Shown: positions 19,148 through 27,073 of the stretch, one piece after another | Layout of the letters: each line of letters begins with the position of its first letter | Position numbering within the stretch: the first letter of the stretch is position 1 | Assembly (NCBI RefSeq): GCF_004768545.1 | Contig: NZ_CP038635.1 | Location: 2,666,001-2,730,000, forward strand | DNA from: Cupriavidus oxalaticus | GTDB lineage: Bacteria; Pseudomonadota; Gammaproteobacteria; Burkholderiales; Burkholderiaceae | Reading direction: 5' to 3' | Length of the DNA: 64,000 nucleotides | The notes under the pieces: model-generated | Database searches by the model: none | The model's input: the letters and a program-made list of their open reading frames with translations, nothing else | What the model was told of the DNA's origin: nothing | Translations under genes and position numbers: made by a program

Positions 19148-19690
19148 CTACACCCGCAGCTTGGCGGCGAACTGCTTGCGGAACTTGGCCAGCTTGGGCG
19201 AGATCACGAAGGCGCAGTAGCCCTGGCTCGGGTGGTCCTGGAAGTAGTTCTGGTGGCCCTCTTCCGCGCGCCAGTACGGCTGCTCGGGCTCGACCTGGGT
19301 GACGATCGGGGCATCGAAGACCTTGGCCGTGGCCAGTTCACGCATTACGTACTCGGCGACGGCGCGCTGCGCTTCCGAGTGCGTGAAAATGACCGAGCGG
19401 TATTGCGGCCCGACGTCGTTGCCCTGCCGGTCCGGCGTGGTCGGGTCGTGGATGGCAAAGAAGATCTCGACGATCTCGCGGAAAGTGATCACGGACGGGT
19501 CGAAAGTGACGCGCACCACTTCGGCGTGGCCGGTATCGCCCTCGCACACCTGCTGGTAGGTCGGATGATCCACATGGCCGCCGGTATAGCCCGACTCCAC
19601 CGCGACTACCCCCTTGACCTGCTGGTAGACCGCCTCCAGGCACCAGAAGCACCCGCCCCCCAGCGTGGCCGTATCAAATCGTTGTTCCAT
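19148..19690 (-). CDS. msrA: Peptide methionine (S)-S-oxide reductase
   Basis: A 180-residue MsrA that repairs oxidised methionine. The active site is ATLGGGCFWCLEAVYQQV with the catalytic Cys at about residue 13; VESGYTGGHVDHPTYQQVC and GHAEVVRVTFDP are also family-typical. ATG at 19690 follows GGGAGC and starts MEQRFDTATLGGG; the 19 in-frame codons upstream are unlikely. It is convergent with the DUF72 gene and lies 110 bp downstream of the ligase gene on the same strand. Confidence 0.96.
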   Translation of the reverse strand: MEQRFDTATLGGGCFWCLEAVYQQVKGVVAVESGYTGGHVDHPTYQQVCEGDTGHAEVVRVTFDPSVITFREIVEIFFAIHDPTTPDRQGNDVGPQYRSVIFTHSEAQRAVAEYVMRELATAKVFDAPIVTQVEPEQPYWRAEEGHQNYFQDHPSQGYCAFVISPKLAKFRKQFAAKLRV

Positions 19691-19799
19691 GTGCGCCGCT
19701 CCCTTGGCTGGTCTATGTCTATGGTTGTCCGGTGTCACGGACCTCAAGCATAAGCGCAGACGGGCGTGCGCGCATCGGCCATGCGGCTGGACTGCCGTG

Positions 19800-21365
19800 T
19801 CAGCCGGCGTGGTCGCCTTGGCGTTGCGATTCCAGCAGCGCCCGCAACTGGGGCTTCATCACCTTGCCCAGCGCGCTGCGCGGCAGGTCGTCTAGCAGCA
19901 CCACCTCGCGCGGCAGCTTGAAGCGGGCGATACGGGCGGCCAGCGCCTCGCGCACCGGCGCCGGGGCCAGCGGCGCGCGGTCGGCGCCCGGCGCCGGCAC
20001 GATCACCGCCACCGGCACCTCGCCCCAGCGCGCGTCGGCCACCCCCACCACTGCGCACTCCTGCACGCCGGGCAGGCCGAGCAGCACATTCTCGATCTCG
20101 GCCGGATAGATGTTCTCGCCGCCGGAAATGATCATGTCCTTGCTGCGGCCGACCACCTCGATGCAGCCGTCGGCATCGCGGTGGGCCAGGTCGCCGGAGC
20201 GGAACCAGCCGCCGGGCAGGCCATCGGCGGGCTGGTTCCAGTATCCGGCCATGACGTTGGCGCCGCGCACCCACAATTCGCCGACTTCGCCCTGCGCTAC
20301 CTCGGCGCCGCAGGGACCATCCGCGCCAGCCAGCCGCACCGTCACCTCCGGCACCGACCAGCCGGCATAGCCGGGCCGCGCCATCGCGTCTTCCAGCTTC
20401 AGCACCACCGACACCGGTCCGGTCTCGGTCGCGCCATAGACTTGGCCGAGCGGCACGCCGCGCGCGTGGAACGCGTCGATATACGACCGTGGGATGGTCG
20501 AGGAGCCGGCCATCACGCCGCGCAGCGGCGACAGGTCGGCGCCGTCCCAGCCGGGATGCTCCAGCACCGCGCGCAGCGTGGCCGGCACCATCAGCGCCAG
20601 GCTCGGGCGCGCTTGCGCGACCGACGCCAGCCACGCGCCGGGCGCGAAACGGTCATGCAGCGTCACCTGCGCACCGGCCAGCAGCGCCGGCAGCGTCTGG
20701 ATGCACAGGCCGCCGACATGGAAGGCCGGCAGCACCGACAGCACGTGATCGTCCGGCGTCATGCCGTGCGCCCACCAGCTGGCGCGCGCATTGGCCAGCA
20801 GCCCGGCCTGCGTATGCACCGCGCCCTTGGGCTTGCCGGTAGTGCCCGAGGTGTAGGCCAGCAGCAGCGGCGCGTCGCCGGCAACGTGCGGGAAGCTGGC
20901 GACGGCCGGCGCCGGGTGATCGATGATGCGTTCCAGATGCGCCAGCCGGCACTGGCTGGCGCCGGCCTCCAGCGCCAGCGCGGCATGCGCGTCATCGTGG
21001 AACAGCAGCGCCAGCTGCGCATGGCCGGCGATGGCATGCAGCTCGGCCGCGGCGAGCCGGTAGTTCAGCGGCACGAACATCGCCCCGACCCGCGCGCAGG
21101 CGAACAGCAGCACCAGCTGCAATTCATGGTTCAGGCACAGCGTGCCGACCCGGTCGCCGGGGCGGATGGCCCATGTCGCCGCCAGGTGGGCGCTGGCGCG
21201 CTCCACGCGGCGCCACAGCTTGCCGTAGCTGAAGGTGCGGCCGAGGTAATGCAGTGCGGGCCGCTGCGGCGCCGCCTCGGCATGCGCCCACAGCATGGCC
21301 GACAGCGCGCCGAGTCCGGCGGCACCGGGACGGGAGGGGCCAGGGCCAGGGCGGGCGCCGCTCAT
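19800..21365 (-). CDS. Acyl/aryl-CoA ligase of the catabolic island
   Basis: A 521-residue ANL enzyme: LLAYTSGTTGKPKGAVHT (about residue 168), GQVYGATETGPVS, FRSGDLAHRDADGCIEVVGRSKDMI in overlapping blocks and the C-terminal SALGKVMKPQL lysine. It should activate a carboxylic acid with ATP and CoA. Its ATG overlaps the stop of the upstream acyl-CoA-dehydrogenase-like gene by 4 bp, and the whole set (NicX-like dioxygenase, hydrolase, flavoprotein, ligase) runs on one strand. The substrate is unknown; context suggests an aromatic or N-heterocyclic acid or a ring-cleavage product. Confidence 0.88.
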   Translation of the reverse strand: MSGARPGPGPSRPGAAGLGALSAMLWAHAEAAPQRPALHYLGRTFSYGKLWRRVERASAHLAATWAIRPGDRVGTLCLNHELQLVLLFACARVGAMFVPLNYRLAAAELHAIAGHAQLALLFHDDAHAALALEAGASQCRLAHLERIIDHPAPAVASFPHVAGDAPLLLAYTSGTTGKPKGAVHTQAGLLANARASWWAHGMTPDDHVLSVLPAFHVGGLCIQTLPALLAGAQVTLHDRFAPGAWLASVAQARPSLALMVPATLRAVLEHPGWDGADLSPLRGVMAGSSTIPRSYIDAFHARGVPLGQVYGATETGPVSVVLKLEDAMARPGYAGWSVPEVTVRLAGADGPCGAEVAQGEVGELWVRGANVMAGYWNQPADGLPGGWFRSGDLAHRDADGCIEVVGRSKDMIISGGENIYPAEIENVLLGLPGVQECAVVGVADARWGEVPVAVIVPAPGADRAPLAPAPVREALAARIARFKLPREVVLLDDLPRSALGKVMKPQLRALLESQRQGDHAG

Positions 21366-22615
21366 TCGTCGCGCTCGCCGGATTCATACAGCGTTTCGCG
21401 GCCCATGCGGTCCAGGATCAGTTCGGCGGTCCAGGGCAGCATCAGCGCGCCGCAGCGCGAATCGCGGTACAGGCGCTCCAGCGGCAGGTCCTTGAGCATC
21501 GACTGCCCGCCACAGGTTCGGATCGCCAGCCGCGCGATATCGTTGGCGCCTTCCATCACGGTGTAGTGCGCGGCGTAGAGGCGCAGGCGCTCGTCCTTGG
21601 AAGGGTTCGGCTTCGCTTCATGGATCACGCGCCAGAAGATCGAGCGCATGCTCTCCAGCTGGATGCGCATCTGCGCCACCGCGATCTGCTTGGTCGGGTA
21701 CATGCGGCGCTTGACCGGCGGCTGGCCCGGCACCTCGCCACGCAGGTACTGCACGGTGAAGTCGTAGGCGGCCTGCGCCACGCCGAGGTAGGTCGGCGAC
21801 AGCGTGAAGAACATGGCCGGCCAGGTCTGCGCGGCGCGGTAGTAGACCCCGCGCGGCATCAGCTGCTCCTGGTCTGGCACGAACACGTCCTTGAGCAGCA
21901 GCGTGCGCGAGACCGTGCCGCGCATGCCCATCGGATCCCATTCGCCGGTGACGGTGAGGCCGTCGGCCTTGCCCGGCACGGCGATATAGAGGGTATCGCG
22001 CATGTCGGGATGCTGGTCGCCGCGGTCCTCGGTGCAGAGAATGCCGTAGTAGTCGGCCGCGCCCGACAGCGAGGCGAAGATCTTGCGGCCATTCAGCACC
22101 CAGCCGCCTTCGACCTTGCGCGCGGTGGTGCCGAACGGCGCCTTGCCGGCGGCCGCAGCCGAGCCTTCGGAGAACGGCTGCGCGTAGACCGCGCCGTCGC
22201 GCACCACGCGTGCGAAATGCAGCGCGCGGCGGGCCTCGTGCTCGGCGCGCTGTCCGGGCGTCATCTCGATGCCATCGGACAGCGTGCCGGTCCACATGGT
22301 CGAGCAGATATGCATGTTGTACGTCAGCGCCGTGGCGCCGCAGAAGCGGCCGATCTCGGCGCCCACCATGCAATAGGTGGCAAAGTCCGCGCCCTCGCCG
22401 CCGAAGGCTTCCGGCACGCACAGCGCCAGCAGGCCGGCCTCGCGCAGGTCGTCGTAGTTGGCGAACGGAAAGCTGGCCTCGCGGTCCCAGGTGGCAGCGC
22501 GCGCGGCAAAGCGTTCGCGGCCCAGGCGGTTGGCCAGCGCCAGCAGGCGCGCCTGGCGCGGGGTGAAATCCGCCGTACCAACGGCAGGAATGAAGTCGAG
22601 CTGGCCGGAAGGCAT
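21362..22615 (-). CDS. Acyl-CoA-dehydrogenase-fold flavoprotein
   Basis: A 417-residue protein with the ACAD fold: REAGLLALCVPEAFGGEGAD, YNMHICSTMW, WVLNGRKIFASLSGAADYY and a C-terminal helical domain. The usual C-terminal catalytic segment YEGT is absent; the corresponding end reads RDSRCGALMLPWTAELI. ACAD-fold proteins without that glutamate include flavin-dependent monooxygenases, and a flavin reductase is encoded divergently 2 kb away, so a two-component oxygenase is a real alternative to a dehydrogenase. AAGGAGA before ATG at 22615 sets the start. It overlaps the ligase gene by 4 bp and follows the hydrolase gene after 80 bp. Confidence 0.85.
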   Translation of the reverse strand: MPSGQLDFIPAVGTADFTPRQARLLALANRLGRERFAARAATWDREASFPFANYDDLREAGLLALCVPEAFGGEGADFATYCMVGAEIGRFCGATALTYNMHICSTMWTGTLSDGIEMTPGQRAEHEARRALHFARVVRDGAVYAQPFSEGSAAAAGKAPFGTTARKVEGGWVLNGRKIFASLSGAADYYGILCTEDRGDQHPDMRDTLYIAVPGKADGLTVTGEWDPMGMRGTVSRTLLLKDVFVPDQEQLMPRGVYYRAAQTWPAMFFTLSPTYLGVAQAAYDFTVQYLRGEVPGQPPVKRRMYPTKQIAVAQMRIQLESMRSIFWRVIHEAKPNPSKDERLRLYAAHYTVMEGANDIARLAIRTCGGQSMLKDLPLERLYRDSRCGALMLPWTAELILDRMGRETLYESGERDE

Positions 22616-22695
22616 GTCGCGGTCTCCTTGGCGCGGGCCGATATGGACCTGCGCCGTTGATCTGGTTTTCAGGGACTTCGGGACCGGCGCGCGTT

Positions 22696-23520
22696 TCAGC
22701 GCACCGGGAAATGCCGCTGGAGGAAAGCGAGTACGGGCGCGTTGAAGGCCGCCGGCCGCTCCATGCAGGCCAGGTGGCCGACATCGGGCAGGCAGAGGTA
22801 CTCGGCACCGGGGATGCGCTGCGCCATGCGCTGCATCACCTCGGGCGAGGCATTGGTGTCGTGCTGGCCGGCCAGCGCCAGCACCGGCACGGCGATGTGC
22901 GGCAGCGCGTCGCGCTGGTTGAAGCGCACCAGCGCGCCCAGCGCGGCGCGGTAGGCGGGTGCGGGCACGGCGGCCATCACGCTCGTGGCGAAGGCCACCG
23001 CGGGCGCGTCGGCGTCCGGCGCCACCATCGTGCGCACCAGCCCCGCCGCCATCTCGGCCATGCTCTTGCCGGCGTCCAGCGGCGCGGTGCGCGCGGCGAT
23101 GAACTCGCGCTGCCACGGCCCGTCGCCCTTGCCGAATGCGGGCGAGGTGCCGGACAGCACCATGCCGTCGACCAGCGCCGGCGTGGCGGCATACGCCTGC
23201 TGCGCCACCATGCCGCCCATGCTGTGGCCGAGCAGCACCACGCGCCGGCCGGCATCGCGCTCGGCCTGCAGCAGCGGCGCCAGCGCGCGGGCCAGGCCGT
23301 CGAAATCGTAGGGGTCGATCATGGCGCTGTCGCCATAGCCGGGCATGTCCCACGCCAGCGCGCGGTAGCCCGCCTGCGCCAGCGCCTCGCCCTGCGCCGG
23401 CCACGCGGCCTTGCCGCCGCCGATCCCGTGCAGCATCACGACAGCGACCGGGCCCTCGCCGTCACCCCATTCCAGCGTGGCGATGCCGTTGGCGTGCCTG
23501 CGGAGGTTGGGAGCGCTCAT
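22696..23520 (-). CDS. Alpha/beta hydrolase (candidate N-formylmaleamate deformylase-like)
   Basis: A 274-residue alpha/beta hydrolase with the oxyanion block VVMLHGIGGGKAAW, nucleophile elbow LLGHSMGGMVAQ (Ser about residue 97), acid region LALAGQHDTNASPEV and the catalytic histidine in LPDVGHLACMERP. Its start overlaps the stop of the NicX-like gene (ATGA). In nicotinate and picolinate pathways the dioxygenase NicX is followed by the hydrolase NicD, which removes the formyl group from N-formylmaleamate; the position here invites the same guess, but sequence alone does not fix the substrate. Confidence 0.85.
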   Translation of the reverse strand: MSAPNLRRHANGIATLEWGDGEGPVAVVMLHGIGGGKAAWPAQGEALAQAGYRALAWDMPGYGDSAMIDPYDFDGLARALAPLLQAERDAGRRVVLLGHSMGGMVAQQAYAATPALVDGMVLSGTSPAFGKGDGPWQREFIAARTAPLDAGKSMAEMAAGLVRTMVAPDADAPAVAFATSVMAAVPAPAYRAALGALVRFNQRDALPHIAVPVLALAGQHDTNASPEVMQRMAQRIPGAEYLCLPDVGHLACMERPAAFNAPVLAFLQRHFPVR

Positions 23521-24587
23521 GCCTGCACCTCCACTAGCTGGCCTGCCTCCACCTCATTGCGGCCGTCGAGCGAGACCGTGCAGTTGCGCAGCGGCAGGTC
23601 GAAATGGCCCAGCGTATGGCGGCCCGCCACCTCGTTGGCGCCCGTGGAGAACAGGAAGTTGCCGCCGAACGCGCGCAGTTCGGTGCCGTTACAGTCGCGC
23701 TTGTCGTAGAAGGCCAGCGCATCCCAGCGCGCCGTCCGGTTCAGGCCCCAGCCGACGTGCGAGACCGCGTACGCGTCGCGCGTGCCTTCGCGGTCGGCCC
23801 ATGCCTGGTAATAGCCGCGCATCATGTCGGCGTCGACGCCCTGCCCTTCGACGGCGACGATGTAGTCGTCCTCGATATGGCAGACCACGGCGTCGCGCAG
23901 GTAGGTCTTGAAGGTCAGGTTGACATCGCCCGGCGCCAGCACCAGCGTGCCGTTGACCTGGCGGCTGGCCGGAAACGCCAGGCACAGGCCGCCCGGCCAG
24001 TGCGAGACCTGCCCCGGCTTGTTGCAAAAGCCCCAGACGCCGCCCACGCGAGCGTCGGCCAGGCCGATGCGCAGCTCGGTGCCGGCGGCCGAATGCACGC
24101 GCATTTCTTTCGCGCCGCGCAGGCGCTTCATCGCGGCGCGCACCGTGCCTTCCAGCGCCGGGTCAGGCTGGCAGCGCTCCAGGATCTCGGGATGTTCGTT
24201 GCTGACCATCAGCATGCGCGGCAACACGCCGTCGGCGCCGCGCAGGATCAGCGGCAACTCGGGGGCATGCAACAGGCCTTCGACGGTGCAGTCGAGCACC
24301 AGGTGGCAGCGGGACAGTGCGGCCACGACCGGGGCGAGGTGTTGCAGGGCATCGCTGGCGCCGGTCGAGCGTACCGGCGCCGGCGCACTGAGCGCCGGTG
24401 TCGGCACCTGGATCCGGACGGGCGTGGCGCCCAGCGACTGCACCGCCAGCTCGGCCAAGGCCACGTTGACAGGGCGGGATTGCGACTCCGTTACAATTCC
24501 AACAACTTCCGCGCCCTGCAGGGCACAGAGTTCCAGGGTGCGCCGGAATGCCGCCAGCCAGCGGTGTTCGATCTGCTCGATGAGCAT
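23517..24587 (-). CDS. NicX-like 2,5-dihydroxypyridine 5,6-dioxygenase family protein
   Basis: A 356-residue protein resembling NicX, the Fe(II) enzyme that opens 2,5-dihydroxypyridine; the family is often mis-annotated as M29 aminopeptidase. I recall the iron ligands of Pseudomonas putida NicX as two His and an Asp in SHIGWG and HxD contexts; here the equivalents are SHVGWGLN (His277) and GHFDLPLRN (His328, Asp330), and NFLFSTGANEVAG and DAVVCHIEDDYIVAVEG also fit. AGGAGA before ATG at 24587 sets the start. It is first in a four-gene set with hydrolase, flavoprotein and ligase. Confidence 0.8.
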   Translation of the reverse strand: MLIEQIEHRWLAAFRRTLELCALQGAEVVGIVTESQSRPVNVALAELAVQSLGATPVRIQVPTPALSAPAPVRSTGASDALQHLAPVVAALSRCHLVLDCTVEGLLHAPELPLILRGADGVLPRMLMVSNEHPEILERCQPDPALEGTVRAAMKRLRGAKEMRVHSAAGTELRIGLADARVGGVWGFCNKPGQVSHWPGGLCLAFPASRQVNGTLVLAPGDVNLTFKTYLRDAVVCHIEDDYIVAVEGQGVDADMMRGYYQAWADREGTRDAYAVSHVGWGLNRTARWDALAFYDKRDCNGTELRAFGGNFLFSTGANEVAGRHTLGHFDLPLRNCTVSLDGRNEVEAGQLVEVQA

Positions 24588-24710
24588 GTCTTGTCTCCTG
24601 CGTGTTTTCTTGGCGGCATGCGCCGCGCTGTTTTTTGTATCCTGGCCGGCACCCGCTGCAGGGCGGCGTGTCGGCGGACTTGGTTGAAGTCCCTGGCGCG
24701 AATAATATAT

Positions 24711-24722
24711 ATGAAATTTCAT
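24711..24722. promoter_or_regulatory. Perfect 12-bp palindrome, candidate MarR operator
   Basis: ATGAAATTTCAT is a perfect palindrome in an AT-rich patch (24701-24722) of the 154-bp gap between the divergent NicX-like and flavin reductase genes. It lies next to a possible -10-like TATATA run. A MarR regulator is encoded in the adjacent divergent unit, so binding by that protein is the simplest reading; this is inferred, not shown. Confidence 0.5.
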
Positions 24723-24741
24723 GAACTCCAGTGGAGCCCCA

Positions 24742-25302
24742 ATGGGCATGCCTGAGGCCCAGCCACGGATCGCCAACGTCGCCGCCGCACCGGACTTCGA
24801 TGCGCAGCATTTCCGCCGCACGCTGTCGCAGTTCGCGACCGGCGTGACGGTGATCACCACCCGCGCCAGCGCCGAATCGGTCGCGGCCGGCGCGCCGCCG
24901 TTCATCGGCATCACCGCCAGTTCGTTCAACTCGGTGTCGCTGGATCCGCCGCTGGTGCTGTGGAGCATGGCCACGCGCGCCAACAGCCTGCCGATGTTCC
25001 GCGACGGCACCCACTACATCATCAATGTGCTGTCAGCGTCGCAACTGGACTTGTGCCAGCGCTTCGCCACGCTGAAGGGCGACCGTTTCGCGGGCGTCGA
25101 CTACCGGCTGTCGGCCACCGGCCTGCCGATCCTCGCCAATGCGCTGGCGTGGTTCGAATGCCATAACCGCAGCCGCTACGACGAGGGCGACCATGTGATC
25201 TTCGTCGGCGAGGTCGAGCGCTGCGGCGTGCTCGAAGGCCCCGATGGCCCGCTGGTGTTCCAGGGCGGCCAGTTCTCCACCACCAGTCCGCTCGAACCCT
25301 GA
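24742..25302 (+). CDS. Flavin reductase-domain protein
   Basis: A 186-residue protein of the HpaC-like flavin reductase family, which supplies reduced FMN or FAD to a partner oxygenase. Diagnostic are FRRTLSQFATGVTVITTRA, PPFIGITASSFNSVSLDPPLVLW and DHVIFVGEVERC. ATG at 24742 has GGAG five bases upstream; an ATG at 24721 lies inside the palindrome and is less likely. A likely partner is the ACAD-fold flavoprotein of the divergent operon. A MarR gene follows 17 bp downstream. Confidence 0.9.
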   Translation: MGMPEAQPRIANVAAAPDFDAQHFRRTLSQFATGVTVITTRASAESVAAGAPPFIGITASSFNSVSLDPPLVLWSMATRANSLPMFRDGTHYIINVLSASQLDLCQRFATLKGDRFAGVDYRLSATGLPILANALAWFECHNRSRYDEGDHVIFVGEVERCGVLEGPDGPLVFQGGQFSTTSPLEP

Positions 25303-25319
25303 GCGCCTGCGGCTCCATC

Positions 25320-25757
25320 ATGGCGGACCAGCCCTTCGTCGACGGCTACCTGGCCTACCTGCTGGCCCGCGCCAGCCATCTGATTTCCGGCGAATTCCAC
25401 CGCGAGGTCGAAGCCCGCGGCCTGTCTGTGCCGGAATGGCGCGTGCTGGCGACGCTGGCCGACCGCGCCGACTGCACCATCGGCGCGCTGGCCGAAATCA
25501 CGCTGACCAAGCAGCCCACGCTGACCAAGCTGGTCGACCGCATGGCCGCCGAGGGGCTGGTCAAGCGCACCGCCGGCACCACCGACCGCCGCCATGCGCT
25601 GATCTCGATCACGCCGCGCGGGCTGGCGCTGGCCAGGCCGCTGCTGGAACGCGCCGCCCAGCATGAGCACGCGGTGCTGAACGATTTCGGCCCCGAGCAA
25701 GGGGCGCAGCTCAAGGAAACGCTGCGCCAGCTGATCGCGCTGCACACGCAGCGCTAG
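25320..25757 (+). CDS. MarR family transcriptional regulator
   Basis: A 145-residue MarR protein: LSVPEWRVLATLADRADCTIG and AEITLTKQPTLTKLVDRMAAEGLVKR in adjacent blocks form the winged helix, with the wing TAGTTDRRHALISITPRG. It is probably the local repressor of the NicX-like island, as NicR is for nicotinate genes. The stop codon shares the palindrome CTAG (25754-25757) with the stop codon of the convergent kynR, so the two genes end on the same four bases. Confidence 0.92.
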   Translation: MADQPFVDGYLAYLLARASHLISGEFHREVEARGLSVPEWRVLATLADRADCTIGALAEITLTKQPTLTKLVDRMAAEGLVKRTAGTTDRRHALISITPRGLALARPLLERAAQHEHAVLNDFGPEQGAQLKETLRQLIALHTQR

Positions 25758-26239
25758 GCGTCTTCCCCTGCCGCCTTCAGGATCGCCAGCGGCGAGCTGT
25801 CGGTCTTGATCCGCTGCAGCACGATGTTCGAGCGGATATCCATCACGCCCTTGGTGCGGTACAGCCGGTTCACGATGAAATCCGAGTAGTGCTTCAGGTT
25901 GCGCGCCTGCACGCGCAGGATGTAGTTGCTGTCGCCGGTGATGATGTACGCCGACAGCACTTCGGGCCAGGACTGGACCGCGGCGATAAAGGTGTCGTGC
26001 CAGCCCTCCACGTCATGGCGCATCGACACCTGCACGATGGCCTCCAGCTCCAGCCCGAGCTGCTCGGCATCGAACCAGGCGCGGTAGCCGCCGATCACTC
26101 CTGACTCTTCCAGCAACCGTACGCGGCGCAGGCATGCCGAAGGCGACAGCGCCACCCGGTCGGCCAGGTCCTGGTTGCTGATGCGGCCGTTCTCCTGCAG
26201 GCACGCGAGAATGCGCAGATCGATGGGATCGAGGGTCAT
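25754..26239 (-). CDS. kynR: Lrp/AsnC family regulator of kynurenine genes
   Basis: A 161-residue Lrp/AsnC protein: LDPIDLRILACLQENGRISNQDLADRV with SPSACLRRVRLLEESGVI is the helix-turn-helix; the rest is the RAM ligand-binding domain (LEAIVQVSM, YIITGDSNYILRV). It is divergent from kynB, the arrangement of KynR in pseudomonads, where it responds to kynurenine-pathway metabolites. Two direct repeats in the intergenic region, one overlapping its own start, suggest autoregulation. ATG at 26239. Confidence 0.92.
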   Translation of the reverse strand: MTLDPIDLRILACLQENGRISNQDLADRVALSPSACLRRVRLLEESGVIGGYRAWFDAEQLGLELEAIVQVSMRHDVEGWHDTFIAAVQSWPEVLSAYIITGDSNYILRVQARNLKHYSDFIVNRLYRTKGVMDIRSNIVLQRIKTDSSPLAILKAAGEDA

Positions 26240-26284
26240 TCGAATTTCCTGCGATGAATATGTAGATATTCGAATTTTATGCGA
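26238..26284. promoter_or_regulatory. Paired direct repeats, candidate KynR binding sites
   Basis: ATTCGAATTTCCTGCGA (26238-26254) and ATTCGAATTTTATGCGA (26268-26284) are near-identical 17-mers exactly 30 bp apart, that is about three helical turns, placing both on the same DNA face. The left copy covers the kynR start codon. Each repeat contains the palindromic core TTCGAA. Lrp-family octamers bind phased sites of this kind. Confidence 0.6.
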
Positions 26285-26386
26285 AAGATGACGTGCCGGA
26301 CCGCTCATTTCGCAAGCCTCTTCCCGGGGAATTTGTCTAATATGCCGACATCGAGGCAGACAAAGACGGCATCGCCGCCCCATTCC

Positions 26387-27037
26387 ATGACCGCCCCCAG
26401 ACAAGACCCACGCCGGCTGTGGGACATCAGCCCGCCGCTGTCCCCGGCCACCCCGGTGTGGCCCGGCGACACACCGTTCCAGCAAGCGCCCGCGTGGCAG
26501 ATGGACGAACACTGCCCGGTGAATGTCGGCCGCATCACGCTGTCGCCACACACCGGGGCCCACGCCGACGCGCCGCTGCACTATGCGGCCGACGGCGCGC
26601 CGATCGGCGACGTGCCGCTGACGCCGTACCTCGGCACCTGCCGGGTGATCCACTGCATCGGCGCATCGCCGGTGGTGGAACCGCGCCATGTCGAGCACGC
26701 GCTGCGGGACCTGCCGCCGCGCGTGCTGCTGCGCACCTACCGGCAGGCGCCACTGGCGCAATGGGACCCCGCTTTCTGCGCTGTCGCCGGCGAGACCATC
26801 GCGCTGCTCGCATCGCATGGCGTGCAGCTGGTCGGCATCGACACGCCTTCGCTCGACCCGCAGGAATCCAAGACCATGGACGCGCACAACGCCGTGCGCC
26901 GGCATGGACTGGCAATCCTGGAAGGCATCGTGCTGGATGACATCGACGAAGGCGACTACGAACTGATCGCGCTGCCGCTGCGCTTTGCCGGGCTCGATGC
27001 CAGCCCGGTGCGCGCCGTGCTGCGCAGCCTGGATTGA
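26387..27037 (+). CDS. kynB: Kynurenine formamidase (arylformamidase)
   Basis: A 216-residue cyclase-like metalloenzyme hydrolysing N-formylkynurenine to kynurenine. The metal motif [12 protein letters not shown] (HxGxHxDxP) near residue 57 is diagnostic, and [18 protein letters not shown] carries the second family signature. ATG at 26387 gives the usual family length; 36 in-frame codons upstream have poor coding character. It is first in kynB-kynU-kynA, with 36 and 14 bp gaps. Confidence 0.96.
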   Translation: MTAPRQDPRRLWDISPPLSPATPVWPGDTPFQQAPAWQMDEHCPVNVGRITLSPHTGAHADAPLHYAADGAPIGDVPLTPYLGTCRVIHCIGASPVVEPRHVEHALRDLPPRVLLRTYRQAPLAQWDPAFCAVAGETIALLASHGVQLVGIDTPSLDPQESKTMDAHNAVRRHGLAILEGIVLDDIDEGDYELIALPLRFAGLDASPVRAVLRSLD

Positions 27038-27073
27038 ACACATCAAAACTTCACGCATACCCACCATCAAGAC

